From assembly GCA_030141605.1 (NCBI GenBank), contig JAQGDQ010000078.1:310001-374000 (forward strand): 64,000 nt of DNA, in the 5' to 3' direction. Positions within the stretch are counted from its first letter, which is position 1. Every line of letters begins with the position of its first letter. The notes under the pieces are model-generated. The model had not been told where the DNA came from. It saw only the letters and a program-made list of their open reading frames with translations, and did no database searches. The DNA comes from Tubiluchus corallicola (Eukaryota > Priapulida > Priapulimorpha > Priapulimorphida > Tubiluchidae). The position numbers and the translations under genes are program-made. This document shows, one piece after another, positions 13,591-26,400 of the stretch.

Positions 13591-13829
13591 TCGCGTTACT
13601 TGTATCTGGCGCTGGTCATTGCACTTCACTGCCTATTTGCGGAGTACTTGGCTATTGGTTACTGAGGAACAAAGAAACATCGCACTAGTCGAAAACCATA
13701 GATAAATGCTTGAATCGTAAAAAGCCTTTCAGAAAAAATTTCCCGTATTGCGCGAATCTGTCATTGGGTTTCATTAAATTATTTATTTACTTTTTAACAT
13801 TGCTGTAGCTTCTTTGTATAATTTCAAAA

Positions 13830-16800
13830 ATGGGAAGAGTAGGTGGCTTGTTTGGAGAATATTTTTATCCAGTTTTTTTCGGCACTGTTAGTGTAGGATG
13901 TTTTTGTTTAGCAAATTATGTTAACAGAAAACCCATGTTTACAGGTGAGGTTTCCTACTGAACTCTGAATTAATTTTAATTTAATATCCAAAATTAGGAA
14001 TAATGAATATTTAACACTAATAGAAAATCTAGAAAGTAGCCTTGCATTACAATGCATTGTAGAATGCAATGCAGCATACTAAAGGCAGATCTAGCGAAGA
14101 ATCATTTAGAATTGAACAGCACATGCAGCTGTGTGCATAACAACGAAGATGCTAGTCATTACTTATTACATTATGAAAAGTACGATGACATTCTAAAGTT
14201 TTAAAAGAAACTAGAAGCGCAATAGCAATACCCTTCGCAAAAATCTTCCAGAAGTCAATAAACTCCGGCCAAATACCTAAACAATGGAAAGAAGCTATCA
14301 TTACTCCGATACATAAAAAGGGCATAAGATCAGAAGTAGAAAACTACCATCCTGCATGTCTGACTTCAGTAACTTGTAAAGTATTAGAATCTGTTATACG
14401 CTGACGACCTGATGAAATATTTAGAGGAAAACAATTTACTAAGCATCGAATAATATGGATTCTGAAAGGGAAGATCCTGTATCCTACAGCTGCTAGAAGT
14501 GCTAGAAGAATGGACAGATATCACTGACTGTGGGGAAGCAATCGATACTCTCTAGTTAGATTTCAAAAAAGCTGTTGACTCAGTTCCACATGATCATCTG
14601 CTAAGGAAACTTTAGGTAGATTGCAGCTAAGGTGGTTCTTTAAAGCACTCTCACATATTTTAAGGCACTCTCACATCGCCTAAATCAGAAATATCGCTGA
14701 AAGCAGAGCTACAATAGAAAGATGCATCCTTTATCTGCACACTGATGTAAAGAAAAGTTGAAACATACCTCCTATTTATATAAAAAAACTATTTTATACT
14801 GTTAGCATCGCGAGACAGACTAAGATTGACCGATTTGATGAAATATTTTCATTTGGGAGTTAGCAGAGAGCGATATTTTTTATCTACTACTGTGTGCCAC
14901 AGCCTAGAAAATCTCTTCACAAAAAAGAACCAAATTGTAAACTTAATGAAAAGTTAAAAAGATGCCCATTTTGCAGCACCTATGCGTGCCAGTAAGTGGC
15001 GTACTCTACTGGCGTTGTTTTGTAACTTTTGTTTGCGAAACGTGGTGCAACCAGCAAAGCAGGGTTGCAGTTTATACAACATAATAATTAATATTGGAAT
15101 ATATGATAACTTAAGGCTTCATACCATGCAAAAAAGGTGCTGTACGAAGATTATTAGTTAGTTAGTTAGTTAGCTAGCTAAGCTAGTCATTTAGTCAATC
15201 AATTAGTTTTGACGAGTTTGCGGTATGGCAGGTTGGCTTAGGCGGTTTGGCGTTCTTGGCAGCTTGGAGTTCTTGGCGGCTTGGCACTCTTTGCGGCTTG
15301 TCATTCGTGGTGGCTTGGCGTTCTTGGTGATGGAGCGGGAGAGGGAGGGGATGTTTGGAGTGGGAAGGAGGTAGAGCGTTGGCAGTGGGACTGATAAAGG
15401 AAGGTAGAAGGGTGTGAGGAGAACCACCTAAACTGCAAATGCATCGAAACTTTACGCATATGGAATTAGAGACCCTCTACTTAAATGGTTGCAAAATTTC
15501 TTGAACTCATTTCTCATTCCTTGAAGGACATGCAGTAAAATTTAGCGGTTGTCTTACCAATGAAGCAAATGTCATTAGTGGCATACCACAAGGGAGTATC
15601 TTGGGACCCATCCTTTTCATCACCTTCATTAACAACCTACCAGATATAGTGAGTTAAAGCACTGTGAACATTTTTGCGGATAACACAAAAACATATGGAC
15701 GAAGAGAAAAAGAAGATAATCATGTAAAACTGCAAAGCAACTTGCTTAATTTGTGTAAATTGGCTGAAGACTGGCAACTAAAATTCAACGTGTCAAAATG
15801 CAAAGTATTTCCTTGTGAAAATAGGAACCCAAAACTTAATTACCTCATGATGGAAAATGGAAGGATGAGCATTCTAGAGGAAGGGGAAGAGGAAAAAGAC
15901 CTGGGAGTTATATTTGACATGACACTAAAACCAAGTCAACATATAGCAGACGTGAGAAAGAAAGCCAACCAAAGAGTTGGTCTGATACGCAGAAGCTTTA
16001 CTTACTTAGACAAAGCGATGCTATCCCAGCCATACAAATCAATTGTAAGGAATGCGCAAATGTTTTTTGTTATCCAACTTAACTCGGCAAATCAAGGAAA
16101 ATGGAAGCAGTACAACGCAGAGCATCAAAACTATTAGAAGATATACAAAAGATGTGCCCTACACACCAAGATGGAGTATCTAAATTGGCCATTGCTGAAC
16201 TACAGGAGAATCAGGGGAGACCTGATATAAGTTAAACGTATATTAAACAACACTGCTAAAATTGCTACTGAAAATTTCTTCATGAAAGCCACATGCACCA
16301 GAACTCGAGAGCACACACGAAAACTATTCAAAAAGCAAAGTAGACTGAACTTGAAAGTAAACTCTTTCTCGAGGAGAGTGATAAACATATGGAACGAGCT
16401 ACCACAGGAGACCATAGATGCTAAGAACATAAACTGTTTTAAAGGAAAAATAGACAAAGCCCTACATTATCTTAGACACACATACATGTAAACACCAGTG
16501 AAAAGCCACCTCATTTTTGTGCAAATCAAATTATCCTATCTTTAATTGATATAAAGTATGGGGCAGAATAAGGTTTGGACTTAAAGAGGAGCCCAAAGAC
16601 AAAGGTATCAAGTATATTAGGCCAGTAATGCTAGCAAGCAAAGCCAAAGTCTAGATTTCATTCACTGAAGAATTCCCAAGGGAAGGCACAAATTTTGAAT
16701 GATTTTTTTCATTAGTGTGTTCAGTCCCAATGCTGCTCACTATGAAGTAACTACAGTGCAACAACATCCTGATATCAACAATGTTTGCATAACTGAAGAA

Positions 16801-19078
16801 CAGGAGCTGTATGAGTTACAAAATCTCAATGTAAACAAATCTGCTCCAGATAGTTGCCATCCATGTATGAATGAATTAGTAGGCTTGCACCAGCACTAAC
16901 ACCATTTTGAGAGGTAAAGGGTTTCGCTGAGATTTTACATTGAGCGTTGTATGAAATTTCAATGGTAAATTACAAATACATTTTGCGTTAATATCTTGTC
17001 TGGCCAATTACCCCGTTTTTAATTAATACATTTGGTTGGGTAATCAGCATTAGTTTAGTCAGACAGACTTCAAATTTGTAAATATTAAAAACCTCCACTC
17101 AGTCAAATGAGGACAATGTGATTTGGTAGTTTAATTTCCTGATGTCTTACTGAACAATTACATAATGCCCCTAACACATTTTTATTAGTTAATATTTTTT
17201 TATTGTTATTTTCCTTATATACAAGCCAATTTATTAGATGTTTGCACCCATATAGGCTTGTTTTTTTGTAGTGCCTATGTCTTTGTAGGACAATGAATGT
17301 TGCATTACAGCTAGTCTTTGTAATTTGCATGTAAAGAATAAATCTACTTACAAAAGTATTTTTACATAGGAGTACATCGTCACATGCTCATTGGCATTGC
17401 TGCAGTGAGTTTTGGTGTTTGGTTAGAAAACAAAAGTAGAACAGCAGCAGCAGAGCGAGATGCTATCATGCATCATTACATGTCTCTACATCCTGAAGAT
17501 TTTGAAGAGCCTCGTAAGTATTTACTCTATGGACAATAATGGTTCTTATTTTTTAATAGGTGTGAGATGGATTTATAATTAATTAGATATATTGTGTGTA
17601 AAAATGTTTGGAACACGACATATTTAGCCATCTTCCTAGCCATTTATATTTTTGTACTAACTTGTCTCATTTCCGTCTTCAACTCCTTATTTATGTTCTT
17701 GCTGTCATATAACCCTTATATTAATATCACATATGCTTAAAGTTGATGTTTCAGATTAAGTTGATACCTTTACATAGTTTTGTAAATATTAGATTGTAAC
17801 ATATCTAGAAATTTTCAGTTTCTTAGTATTGTTATATAGTTTAAATTCTTTCATCTGTGTTGCAACTTTAATGCTAGATGATGTCAAAACATAATACTGG
17901 TTTAGAAACAAATGACATTGTAACATCATCGTAGTGAAACTTCTAGGGACCCAGTTAAAAAGATTCTATAACCAAGGTACTCTGTAAGCATCTTTGGCTA
18001 ATAATGGACAAGCACGTTTAACAATAAAAGTGTATAAATAATGTACAATGTGTGGCTTCATAGAAGGTGTAAAACATTTCTAGATGCTATCAAGTATGGC
18101 CTATTTTGCAGCAGTATATGCAAATCTGATGAGTTCGGTAAACTAAAAATTAACGAATTATTGAATATTAATATCGAATTCAATTCATATTGAAATGCGT
18201 GTGCACATTCAGTTGTAAATTTATGCAACATGTTTAGTAAAGTCGTTGAGATTCAAAAAGTTAGTTAATATGAATAAAACGTTGAATGCTGTTTAGTTCC
18301 ACAATAGATTATTTTTCTCAGAAGCTTTTGCCTAACGGGCCTCACCAGCTAGAAATTACACATTAATGTTAAAACAGTATGTACCAGTTTGCAAATAAAG
18401 ACTAAAATAGTAGCTAAGCATCACAGATTTCAAAATGACAATAGCAAGTTAGAGAAAGGTTGAAAACGACTGCATCGAAAAAAAGCCAAGCACTATACAA
18501 TTGATCTTGCCAGAATATAAGTGTAATTAAAGATGTAAAACGAATTAATGGAGTTAAAATTGTGAGTTAAAATGCTTAATGTACCAGGGTTCATTTCAAG
18601 TCTCTGTCAAGTGAACCAAGTGACAAATAAATTTAAAGAACATTTTATTGTGCCCTGTGTGGTAATTTAAAACACAATATCATAGAGCTACATAAGTTAG
18701 TCTAAAATAGTTTAAGGAGTACATATACATTAAAAGAGAATGTTTAACTCTAATTAGCAAGAATAACATGCCCTGAGTTAATTACCTATGCGCCTACTGG
18801 TACACGGACATGCTATTTGCTGCACATGTCAAGAGATGGTATCTACCAGCTTTTGAGTTACAAAGCTTACGTATACAGGTTTGTTTTGCACCAAGACTGG
18901 TTGGAGCAGATTGGCATGTCAGTTCTGCCTCTTGGGTTCTTTCCATTCATCTTGAGTCACTGCTGGTTTATTATAGAATGCCAGTTTTTTGACCCTACAA
19001 TTCACTTGTCTGTTTTCACTTTTTTCAGCACGGAAGAAGTACGGAGACGTACTCCAAAAATGGTATCCCATCCGCTGA
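13830..19078 (+). CDS. NDUFC2: NADH:ubiquinone oxidoreductase subunit C2 (NDUFC2, B14.5b)
   Basis: Coding exons are 13830-13944, 17370-17513 and 19029-19078, with GT-AG borders and phases 1 and 1. They give 102 aa, against about 119 in human. Exon 1 encodes MGRVGGLFGEYFYP and a hydrophobic helix (FFGTVSVGCFCLANYV, about residues 16-31). Exon 2 holds a second hydrophobic helix (MLIGIAAVSFGVWL) and the family signature YMSLHPEDF. Exon 3 ends in KKYGDVLQKWYPIR, matching the vertebrate C-terminus KKTYGEIFEKFHPIR. NDUFC2 is an accessory subunit of the membrane arm of mitochondrial complex I. The protein is shorter at its N-terminus; the ATG chosen is the first one opening this frame. Intron 1 (3.4 kb) is filled with transposons. 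An AATAAA follows at 19462. Confidence 0.93.
14215..16500 (+). mobile_element. CR1-like non-LTR retrotransposon relic, interrupted by an 831-bp DNA transposon
   Basis: RT segments in order on the plus strand: INSGQIPKQWKEAIITPIHK and a broken 'NYHPACLTSVTCKVLE' (14250-14400), DFKKAVDSVPHDHLLRKL (14560-14614), the interruption, then YAYGIRDPLLKWLQNF (15455-15500), a decayed GIPQGSILGP-like block (15580-15610), the catalytic box read as FADN (from 15664, normally YADD), DLGVIFD (15898-15920), and a C-terminal NSFSRRVINIWNELPQETID (16360-16420). Frames are broken in several places. It lies in NDUFC2 intron 1. Confidence 0.85.
14615..15445. mobile_element. Family M1 DNA transposon, copy 2, with 9-bp target duplication
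   Basis: The termini are GGTAGATTGCAG...GGTGGTTC and the inverse GAACCACCTAAACTGCAAAT. GAAACTTTA flanks the element on both sides (14606-14614 and 15446-15454), and removing the element restores the RT reading across HDHLLRKL/YAYGIRD. It is inverted relative to copy 1. It contains a GCTTGGCGTTCTTGGCG-type minisatellite (15230-15330) and a TTAGTTAG tract (15155-15180). No transposase is encoded. Confidence 0.88.
16560..16880 (+). mobile_element. RT upstream-linker fragment of a non-LTR element
   Basis: The frame at 16760-16890 (ITEEQELYELQNLNVNKSAP) matches the linker just before the RT domain of CR1/Jockey-type elements, normally 'ITEEEVxxxLxxLNxNKAPGPD'. Upstream frames recall ILNDFF. It lies after, not before, the longer CR1-like relic, so it is a separate insertion. 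Confidence 0.5.
17514..19028 (+). other. NDUFC2 intron 2, no further feature seen
   Basis: This is AT-rich intron sequence with short spurious open frames. No repeat copy, RNA gene or coding match was recognised. Confidence 0.7.
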
Positions 19079-19461
19079 ATATTTTTACTTTAACAACTTG
19101 ATGCATCATTACAAAAGAACAAAGCTTTGTAGAAGTTATAGCATAAATGCCTTTTATGAAGTGTTATTAGGCAGTTGACTGCAAAGTTGTGTGTTTGTTA
19201 GAACTCTCTAAATCAAGAGAAGCATGGCATTAATTAGCATCTTTGTTCAATGTGCACATACTCCTTTTGTTAAAAATGTAAATATGTACTAATAACAGAA
19301 AAAATTCAAACTCACTGAATATTGTGGGTTGCAAGAAAAAACTTTCCAGTGTAACTAATAAGTCAATGTTAGACTGTTATTTTTTACTTTATTGTCAATT
19401 TTTCACTTTGATTACATTATAAATTGACAACACCACCAAAAAATCAATACGTAAAATTTTT

Positions 19462-19467
19462 AATAAA
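19462..19467 (+). promoter_or_regulatory. Candidate polyadenylation signal of NDUFC2
   Basis: AATAAA lies 384 bases after the NDUFC2 stop and is followed by a T/G-containing stretch. It is the first full hexamer noted downstream. Confidence 0.5.
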
Positions 19468-20462
19468 TGTTGTTACAAAAAGTATTAAAAATTTACTGTT
19501 GAATTCATTGTTCAGATCATTGTTCAAGTAACGTGGAACTTAAAGCAGTTGTGGGTAGATTATCTGTACTTTTTACACACAAATTATCGTACAACCTATA
19601 AAAAATTTACACCACTTTAAATTCTTAGAAAAATTATAAACAACTTACTATGACATGAAATAAAAAATAGTATTTTAGTACTTTGTTTGCTCTTTTTCCT
19701 CCTATCTGAAAATGGTAAACAGTGACTTTCTAAATTATGTCTTTTAATTTGCTTCATTATGGAGTTTTTATTTAGTTGTTCCAGTCACCATTTAGAATTT
19801 CTTTCTCTGTTGTTTGTTCACAAATTGATGTTTGTCTCAGTTTGAAACTATGTTGTGATTATAATATGGCTTAGACGCTAGACTATGCAACAAAATGCCC
19901 TGACAACAAGTCTGGTGTTGTAACAGTATCGATTTTGGCATCTTAATTGTTAACAATGACATTTCAGTCATATTAGTTAGCAATGTTAATGTTACCGATA
20001 AAACATAATTAATTTTATAACAATCATTATTTATAACATTAAATATACATACAGTGGGAATCAGCAGTGAAAAATACTGACATAGTAGGATGATCAATCT
20101 GTGAGTTTAGTTATGGGGCAAGTCAGGTAATTCTGATAAGAAGTCGTTGGTGTTGCCGTTCGTCGATACAAGAAGTAGTGCATAAAGTAGTAGTTTTTAT
20201 ATTCACTGCCACTGTTAATGCTTTAAACTATTTCTAATAGTTTGGGTGGTAAATTTCTCTGTGAAATCTTGTACTCATCATTTTATGATCACAGTAATTT
20301 GGAACAACCACCGATTATTATTCCCTGATCACAACTAGTCAGCAACTTTCACCTATCACTGTCCTGTCAACCAATCACCAATTTCATCTCCTTTGCAGTA
20401 ATCAAGCAACATCGATTAGTATTTTGTACAGTCAATGTCATTATAAACTACTACAAAAACTT

Positions 20463-23400
20463 TCAAGTATTATCAGTACACGTGTTACAATGTTGTATCA
20501 AACTACGCTGTAAAACTGGCAGGAGGAGATGTAATCCATCTTGAATGTACGAAGTACTGTTCGTTGCTTCAAAATATACATTAGTAATGAGTGGAGTAAT
20601 AAGATCTGGTTCTTCTGCATCATCCTGCAAAATACAAAAAGTTAATGACATTTCCAATAAACGGCCGTTGCTTAGGTGATTTACCGCATTTAGACACATT
20701 TTCCAGTTTCCGATGACCATCGGGTGTATCAATCACTGTCATGCTAAAAATTTGGTGGAAGCATGGCTTGCAAAAATTATTATGAATTTCTCAGGAAGAG
20801 AAAAATGTGGTGAGCTTTGTTAATGTTCAAACTAACAAGCATTTAATTACATGTTGGTTTCTAAAACAAATCACCGTGTAGAACCCTGTTCACCAAATTC
20901 TCACTTCACAGAGGCAGAGAACTGACAGCAAGAATGAAAAGGTAGGATTGTAATATCACCACCTACTGAGTTGTCAATATACCATAGCATTCATGGACAT
21001 ATGGAAACAGTCAATACAGATCACGCATTACGTGCATGTAGACAGAGTCCTAGCTTAAGACATAGCATTATTTTTGTATTCGTTCCCAAAAAAAGCTGTT
21101 GCCATGCACTGGAAACAATAAAAACATTTCTTGCAGTAGTCTGTTTTAAATATGTGTACTATGTACCATTGGAGGAAGAGAGAACAAGAAAATTATTCAA
21201 ACAACCTTATAAATAACTCTTTTTCATTTTTTTGCATGTAAAGTAAAGTGAACCAATTTTATAATTATGTGCAATATGCAGCAATACTCACTAAATTCTG
21301 TACGATAATAATGTCAACATAAAACTAATTTTTCCTATTGATACAATAATCAATAATCATCAATACGTGTCATCGTTAACATCTCTATGTTAATATATGT
21401 TCAACAAACTTACAGCAGACGTGCTTAGGCACTGAGAAAATTTAGCTGCGACAATGGCTGTTTCTGTACAAAGCAGTAAACATAATCTGAAAAATGAAAC
21501 AAAATAAACTGTAACATTTCTTTGCTTTATTTACAATTTTCTGCTTGTCTGTCTTGAAACTATAAAATGTGAAGCAAAAATTAACAAAACTTAGAAGGCT
21601 GCACACTATAAGAATGTTCTCAATAAAAATACTAAAGTTTAAAGCTAAGTTATTTTTAAACAGTTCAGTATACTTTTCGACTACAAAATATAAATATAAA
21701 CTCACTGAGGTCCAAATCATATTATCTGGACTGGAAAGATACAACTTGTGACAACTAACTGGTTATGAAACATGAACTGCTGTGCAGTGAAGTAAGGACT
21801 TACCGTCTGCTTATATGAAGGCAAACAGAAACACAACAGTTTTTATGTACCTTTTAAGAGTGGTAGCTTTTATCAAGTGAGAAGTAAAATCCATTTTGTT
21901 GGCGTTGGCCAATAGAAGCTCTCCCGATTTATGAAATGTTTCCATTCCAATAGCCGTCAGTTCAGCCAAACACTTGATGGCTTCCTTGTGTACATCCTGA
22001 AAATCAGACATTACACTGCAGCAAACAACCAAAAAACCACTCCAGCTGGTAGGGATCAATTTGGAGCTGAAAAAGAAGGCAGTCACCGGCCCCACATTTT
22101 ACTGCATTTCAGCACAATTTGCAGGCATCCAAGGGTACTTCATTGCAGTTTTTATGGCCTCAAAATTTTGTTGAAATAAATGAGCATTTTCAGTGTTTTT
22201 GCAAGTCTTGAATCATTATTTTCAAAACATAATTTAATCAACTTTTCATTGCAGATAATATAAAAAAATCTAAAGTTAAACTAAGATGTTTTAGTAAAAT
22301 AGTTTTAGTTTTAGTATTTAGTAATTAAACTATCAATTATGCAGCAAACACAATTAAAAGCAAACACAATCGAGTGAGCATACGCTGTATAACTGTACCA
22401 TAAGAAGACTTGGGTGCTACTTGAATTAAAGTGGGATGGGTGGACATATGTAGATTGCATGTAAAGGGCCCTAGCAGAAAGTAATGCTGGCGGTACTCCG
22501 CGCTCATTCTTTTGGCTATTTATTGTGCAAATGAAAAAAGCCTTTGCATTATACTTTGAACCTATGAGGCAGAAAATGTATGATTTATCTGGCACGTTCA
22601 CTTCTCTCAAACCCACTCCTGAGAATTGGAATTAGATAGACCTAGGCGCAATACAACAACAACTAAATTCAATCCCAAATACCATGGCCTTTTCAGCTTA
22701 CATGCCTATCACAAACTGATTTCCAGGTCTTAGAAACCGAGTAAGTGGAATTATCAACTAACAACTTAGTGCAATACATCATTTTTGTACCCTCAAATAC
22801 CTCTTTTAATGATGATTTATTTATAAGCAAGTCTAGAATATATCACGTATCTTGCGCTACTGGATGGAAATCTCATCCAAACATTGAAAAATACAACCAA
22901 TAATAACAAGATATTTCGAATTCTGTAAGGCGCATATTATAGTTAGTTTACCGTAAATTATTACATCCTTTTTATTGATTGTAGAAATTAACTACATGAG
23001 TTGATAACAAATCTGTGCACACTCGAAATGTCTCATAATTAAACTCCAAGAAGATGTTCAAGAAAATTGTGGCAGACAACTTTCATCCTTTACACGAAGA
23101 ATTTAATAAGTTTCTCCAGCACAAAATAAGATCAAACGTTCCTTTTTCAAAAACAAATCGCTTTAAATTTTCATTTGTTCCCACTTCAATTAAAGCATTC
23201 AACAGGAGTTAAACACTTTTAAATTTTTTAAGCTCTATCTTAATTGTAACATTTAGATTTATATGTACAACTGAATTTAATTCAGTTGCAAACTTTTTGT
23301 GCTAATTGCTTCTTAATTAGTCTGTGTAAAGTATCAAGGAAATTTCATGTATACCAATAGTATATGTGGCCAATAAAGATGTCTATGTCTGTGTTATTAT

Positions 23401-26400
23401 TGCCATTATATAACTTACATGACCACTCCTTTGTTCTCCTTTGTCCTGTGCAGATTTTATTTCCCTCACATTTGCTCTTATGCTCATCTGTGAGGAGACA
23501 AGTTTTTCTAGGTTCTTTTCTGTTCCTAAATCCGAGGTACAGCTTTGTACTTCAGTCACAAAATCATGATCTGTTTCGTCATCTGTTAAACAAATGCAAC
23601 AGATGTACAAAGTTAAAAGCAATACAATTATTGGTTGTATAAAGTTGAATCTATCATACACTTCCAATTATGAAATAGAATAAAGTGGAAATATAAAAAA
23701 CTGCTCAATTACACATAATACTTGTGCCGAAAATTAAGAATTATGACATTCAATATGCAAAAATTATAGCCTTTTTAAAGAAAACTTGCACGATTTACCT
23801 TGCAGCAACCACTCACTTTGTGGAAAGAAGGTAGCATGTAAATTGTTGTACATTACTTTGTGTTTTGTGCTTTGCATGCTGTTGCACATTATTTTATGCA
23901 TTACGCTCTGCTACAAGTTGTTTTAAGCTGTGCAAACTTTATGCGCATTGTTTTACATGCTGAACACTAGCTGCAGTACATTGTATTACGCACTGCACAC
24001 TGTTTCATGCTCTGTACGCTGCTGCACATTGTTTTTGATCTATGTATTGACACTTTTGCACACAATAAGCCCTGCTTTAGTGATGGAACATCAGTTTCAT
24101 AAGCTTTAATTTTCATAATTGAATAATTGGACATAAAATTGATTTGACAAACAACTAACTGGAATTCGATAATCAATTATAATTGGTTTTCATATATAAA
24201 AAGTCAGTAATTTGGAAGTTTTCAATAAATAACCCTATGAGTATAACAGGCTTGTTACATTATAAATAGGTACTTTACTTATAAAGTTGGTAGAAAAAAT
24301 AAAAACCATAAAATAAACAATAAGTCTTAAATAAGTTTATTTTATTAGTGTGGAGCTTGCAAAACAGTCCAACAAAACTGAGTTGTTCTTTTTACAAAAA
24401 CCAAGTACTTGTGTTTAGGAGAAACCTTCACATCTCAGCAACATCGTAATGGTGATAAGTTACCACGTAAAGGTAGTACTATATAGCTTAATTTCACCAC
24501 AATGACAGCCATGTTTTTGATTTTCTGGTCATTCAAAAAATAAGTGCAAATGGCATCGTCAATTCGGTCCACTTACATTGGCAGATGAAAGAAAAGCCAA
24601 TTATCAGAAATAAAAGTCTAAATTGATTATAATCGATTAAATGTATCAAGCAGTCCCAACAACTCTGCACAATGCTGCTCATATTTCACTAAGTGACTCA
24701 CCTATATTGTCATCCACATCGTCGACTACAAAAATGTCACTCAGTTGCTTAAACTCTTGATTAACTGACTCTTGTTTGCTAGGTGAAAGTGACTGCATTG
24801 TGTTCTGCATTGCTGACTCGCTCTGACTGGACAGCATCTCTAAAGCCTCTAAGTGAGCAAGGCCTGTGAATCAAATCATAAAATTTAAAAAAAAATCATT
24901 AATAAAAAGACGACCTACAACTCAATGATAGTACTAGCGCACAATTAATCAGATTTTCAAACTAACTTGAAAAACAGCCAATATTAAAAAGTACACAGCA
25001 TAGATTTGAACCACAAACCTTCTGCTTATAAAACAGATGCCTTAAACACCTAAGTCAGTTGAAAATTCATCCCTATAACTGGCCAGCCAGTTCAGCATTT
25101 TCAAAATTAGGTCACATGCACTGTAGCGACTGCAGCCAATTAGATTATTTTTATTTTAATTAATTACTGCAGCTCAGGTAAATCACAGGTTAATTAACAC
25201 ACTGCTATAGAATTACATAACAACTAATTTAAAGTTTTGTTTAACACTTACGGAAGAAAAGCATCAGAATTCTGCAACTTTGTCAATGAATTTAGCAGTT
25301 AATGATTTCAAAGAAAATGAATGTGCCCAGTTAAATGAGAAGTAGATTTCGTAACTAATAAATTTTAGTATTTTATTGAAGGAAAAGATGCAATACATGA
25401 ATATAAAAAAATATTTTTTTGTATATATCTTAATAAATTAAAAAAATACAGTCAAACTTCTTTACACTGCCTACTTTGGGACTGTAAAAAAATTGGCATT
25501 GTAATGAAGTGCATTAATACATACATGTCTATGCAAACATATACATTTTGTTTTGCTAAAAATTTGGGTGCTATGAGAAGTTGGATGTTATAACGAGGTA
25601 CTTGCTGACCTTGAAATTCATCAAATAAAAAGCTAAAATTTGCTTGCTGTCTTTCTACTTCCTCCTTCTTGTTCTCTGCTTCCTGTTCTGCTTTCTCTTT
25701 TGCTTCCCTGAGTACCTGTAAATTGGCCATCATTTGGGTAAAAAAAACTTGTGAATGCGCAAGGGCAACAAAAAGTAGTAGATTCTCTACAGTATACTTG
25801 AATTGCAGCTTTGGGATTGCAGTCTCATAGCATGACATAATATATCATAACATAACATAATATAAATTTTATTGGCCAAAAAAGTATGCAATTAAACATA
25901 CTTTTAAGCATACAGTTCATAGTAATTAGCTAGTCTGCAACCATCCTCTACCTTTAATAATGCTTCGCAATTTAGAATAAGAAGATACAATAGATCAGAT
26001 AAGTACACAAATTACAAAAACATTTCATACTTATTTCAAATTACCATTACCATGTGCATGCCATATGAAACAATAGAATTCCTAAACCTAGATGTTTGAG
26101 AAAACAAAAATAAAAAATCATGTAGTGAATAATGACTATCTGACATCATATTAGAAACTGCATTAAAAGTTCTATTTATCATACATATCTCCATGTTCAA
26201 TAATAGTGCAAGTCTCACCAATTAATCTAAAACCATACTTCCTGGGCTTATTTAAATCCTTTTTCAAAATGACACTCAGACAGTTGTAAAATATAAAAAT
26301 TAATCAGCACAAAACACAAAATTGGTGAGATGGCAGCATTAGGCTCATGTCACACAGAGCAGGACATAATCGTAAGGCATAAGCCATGAGGAGAAAAAGA

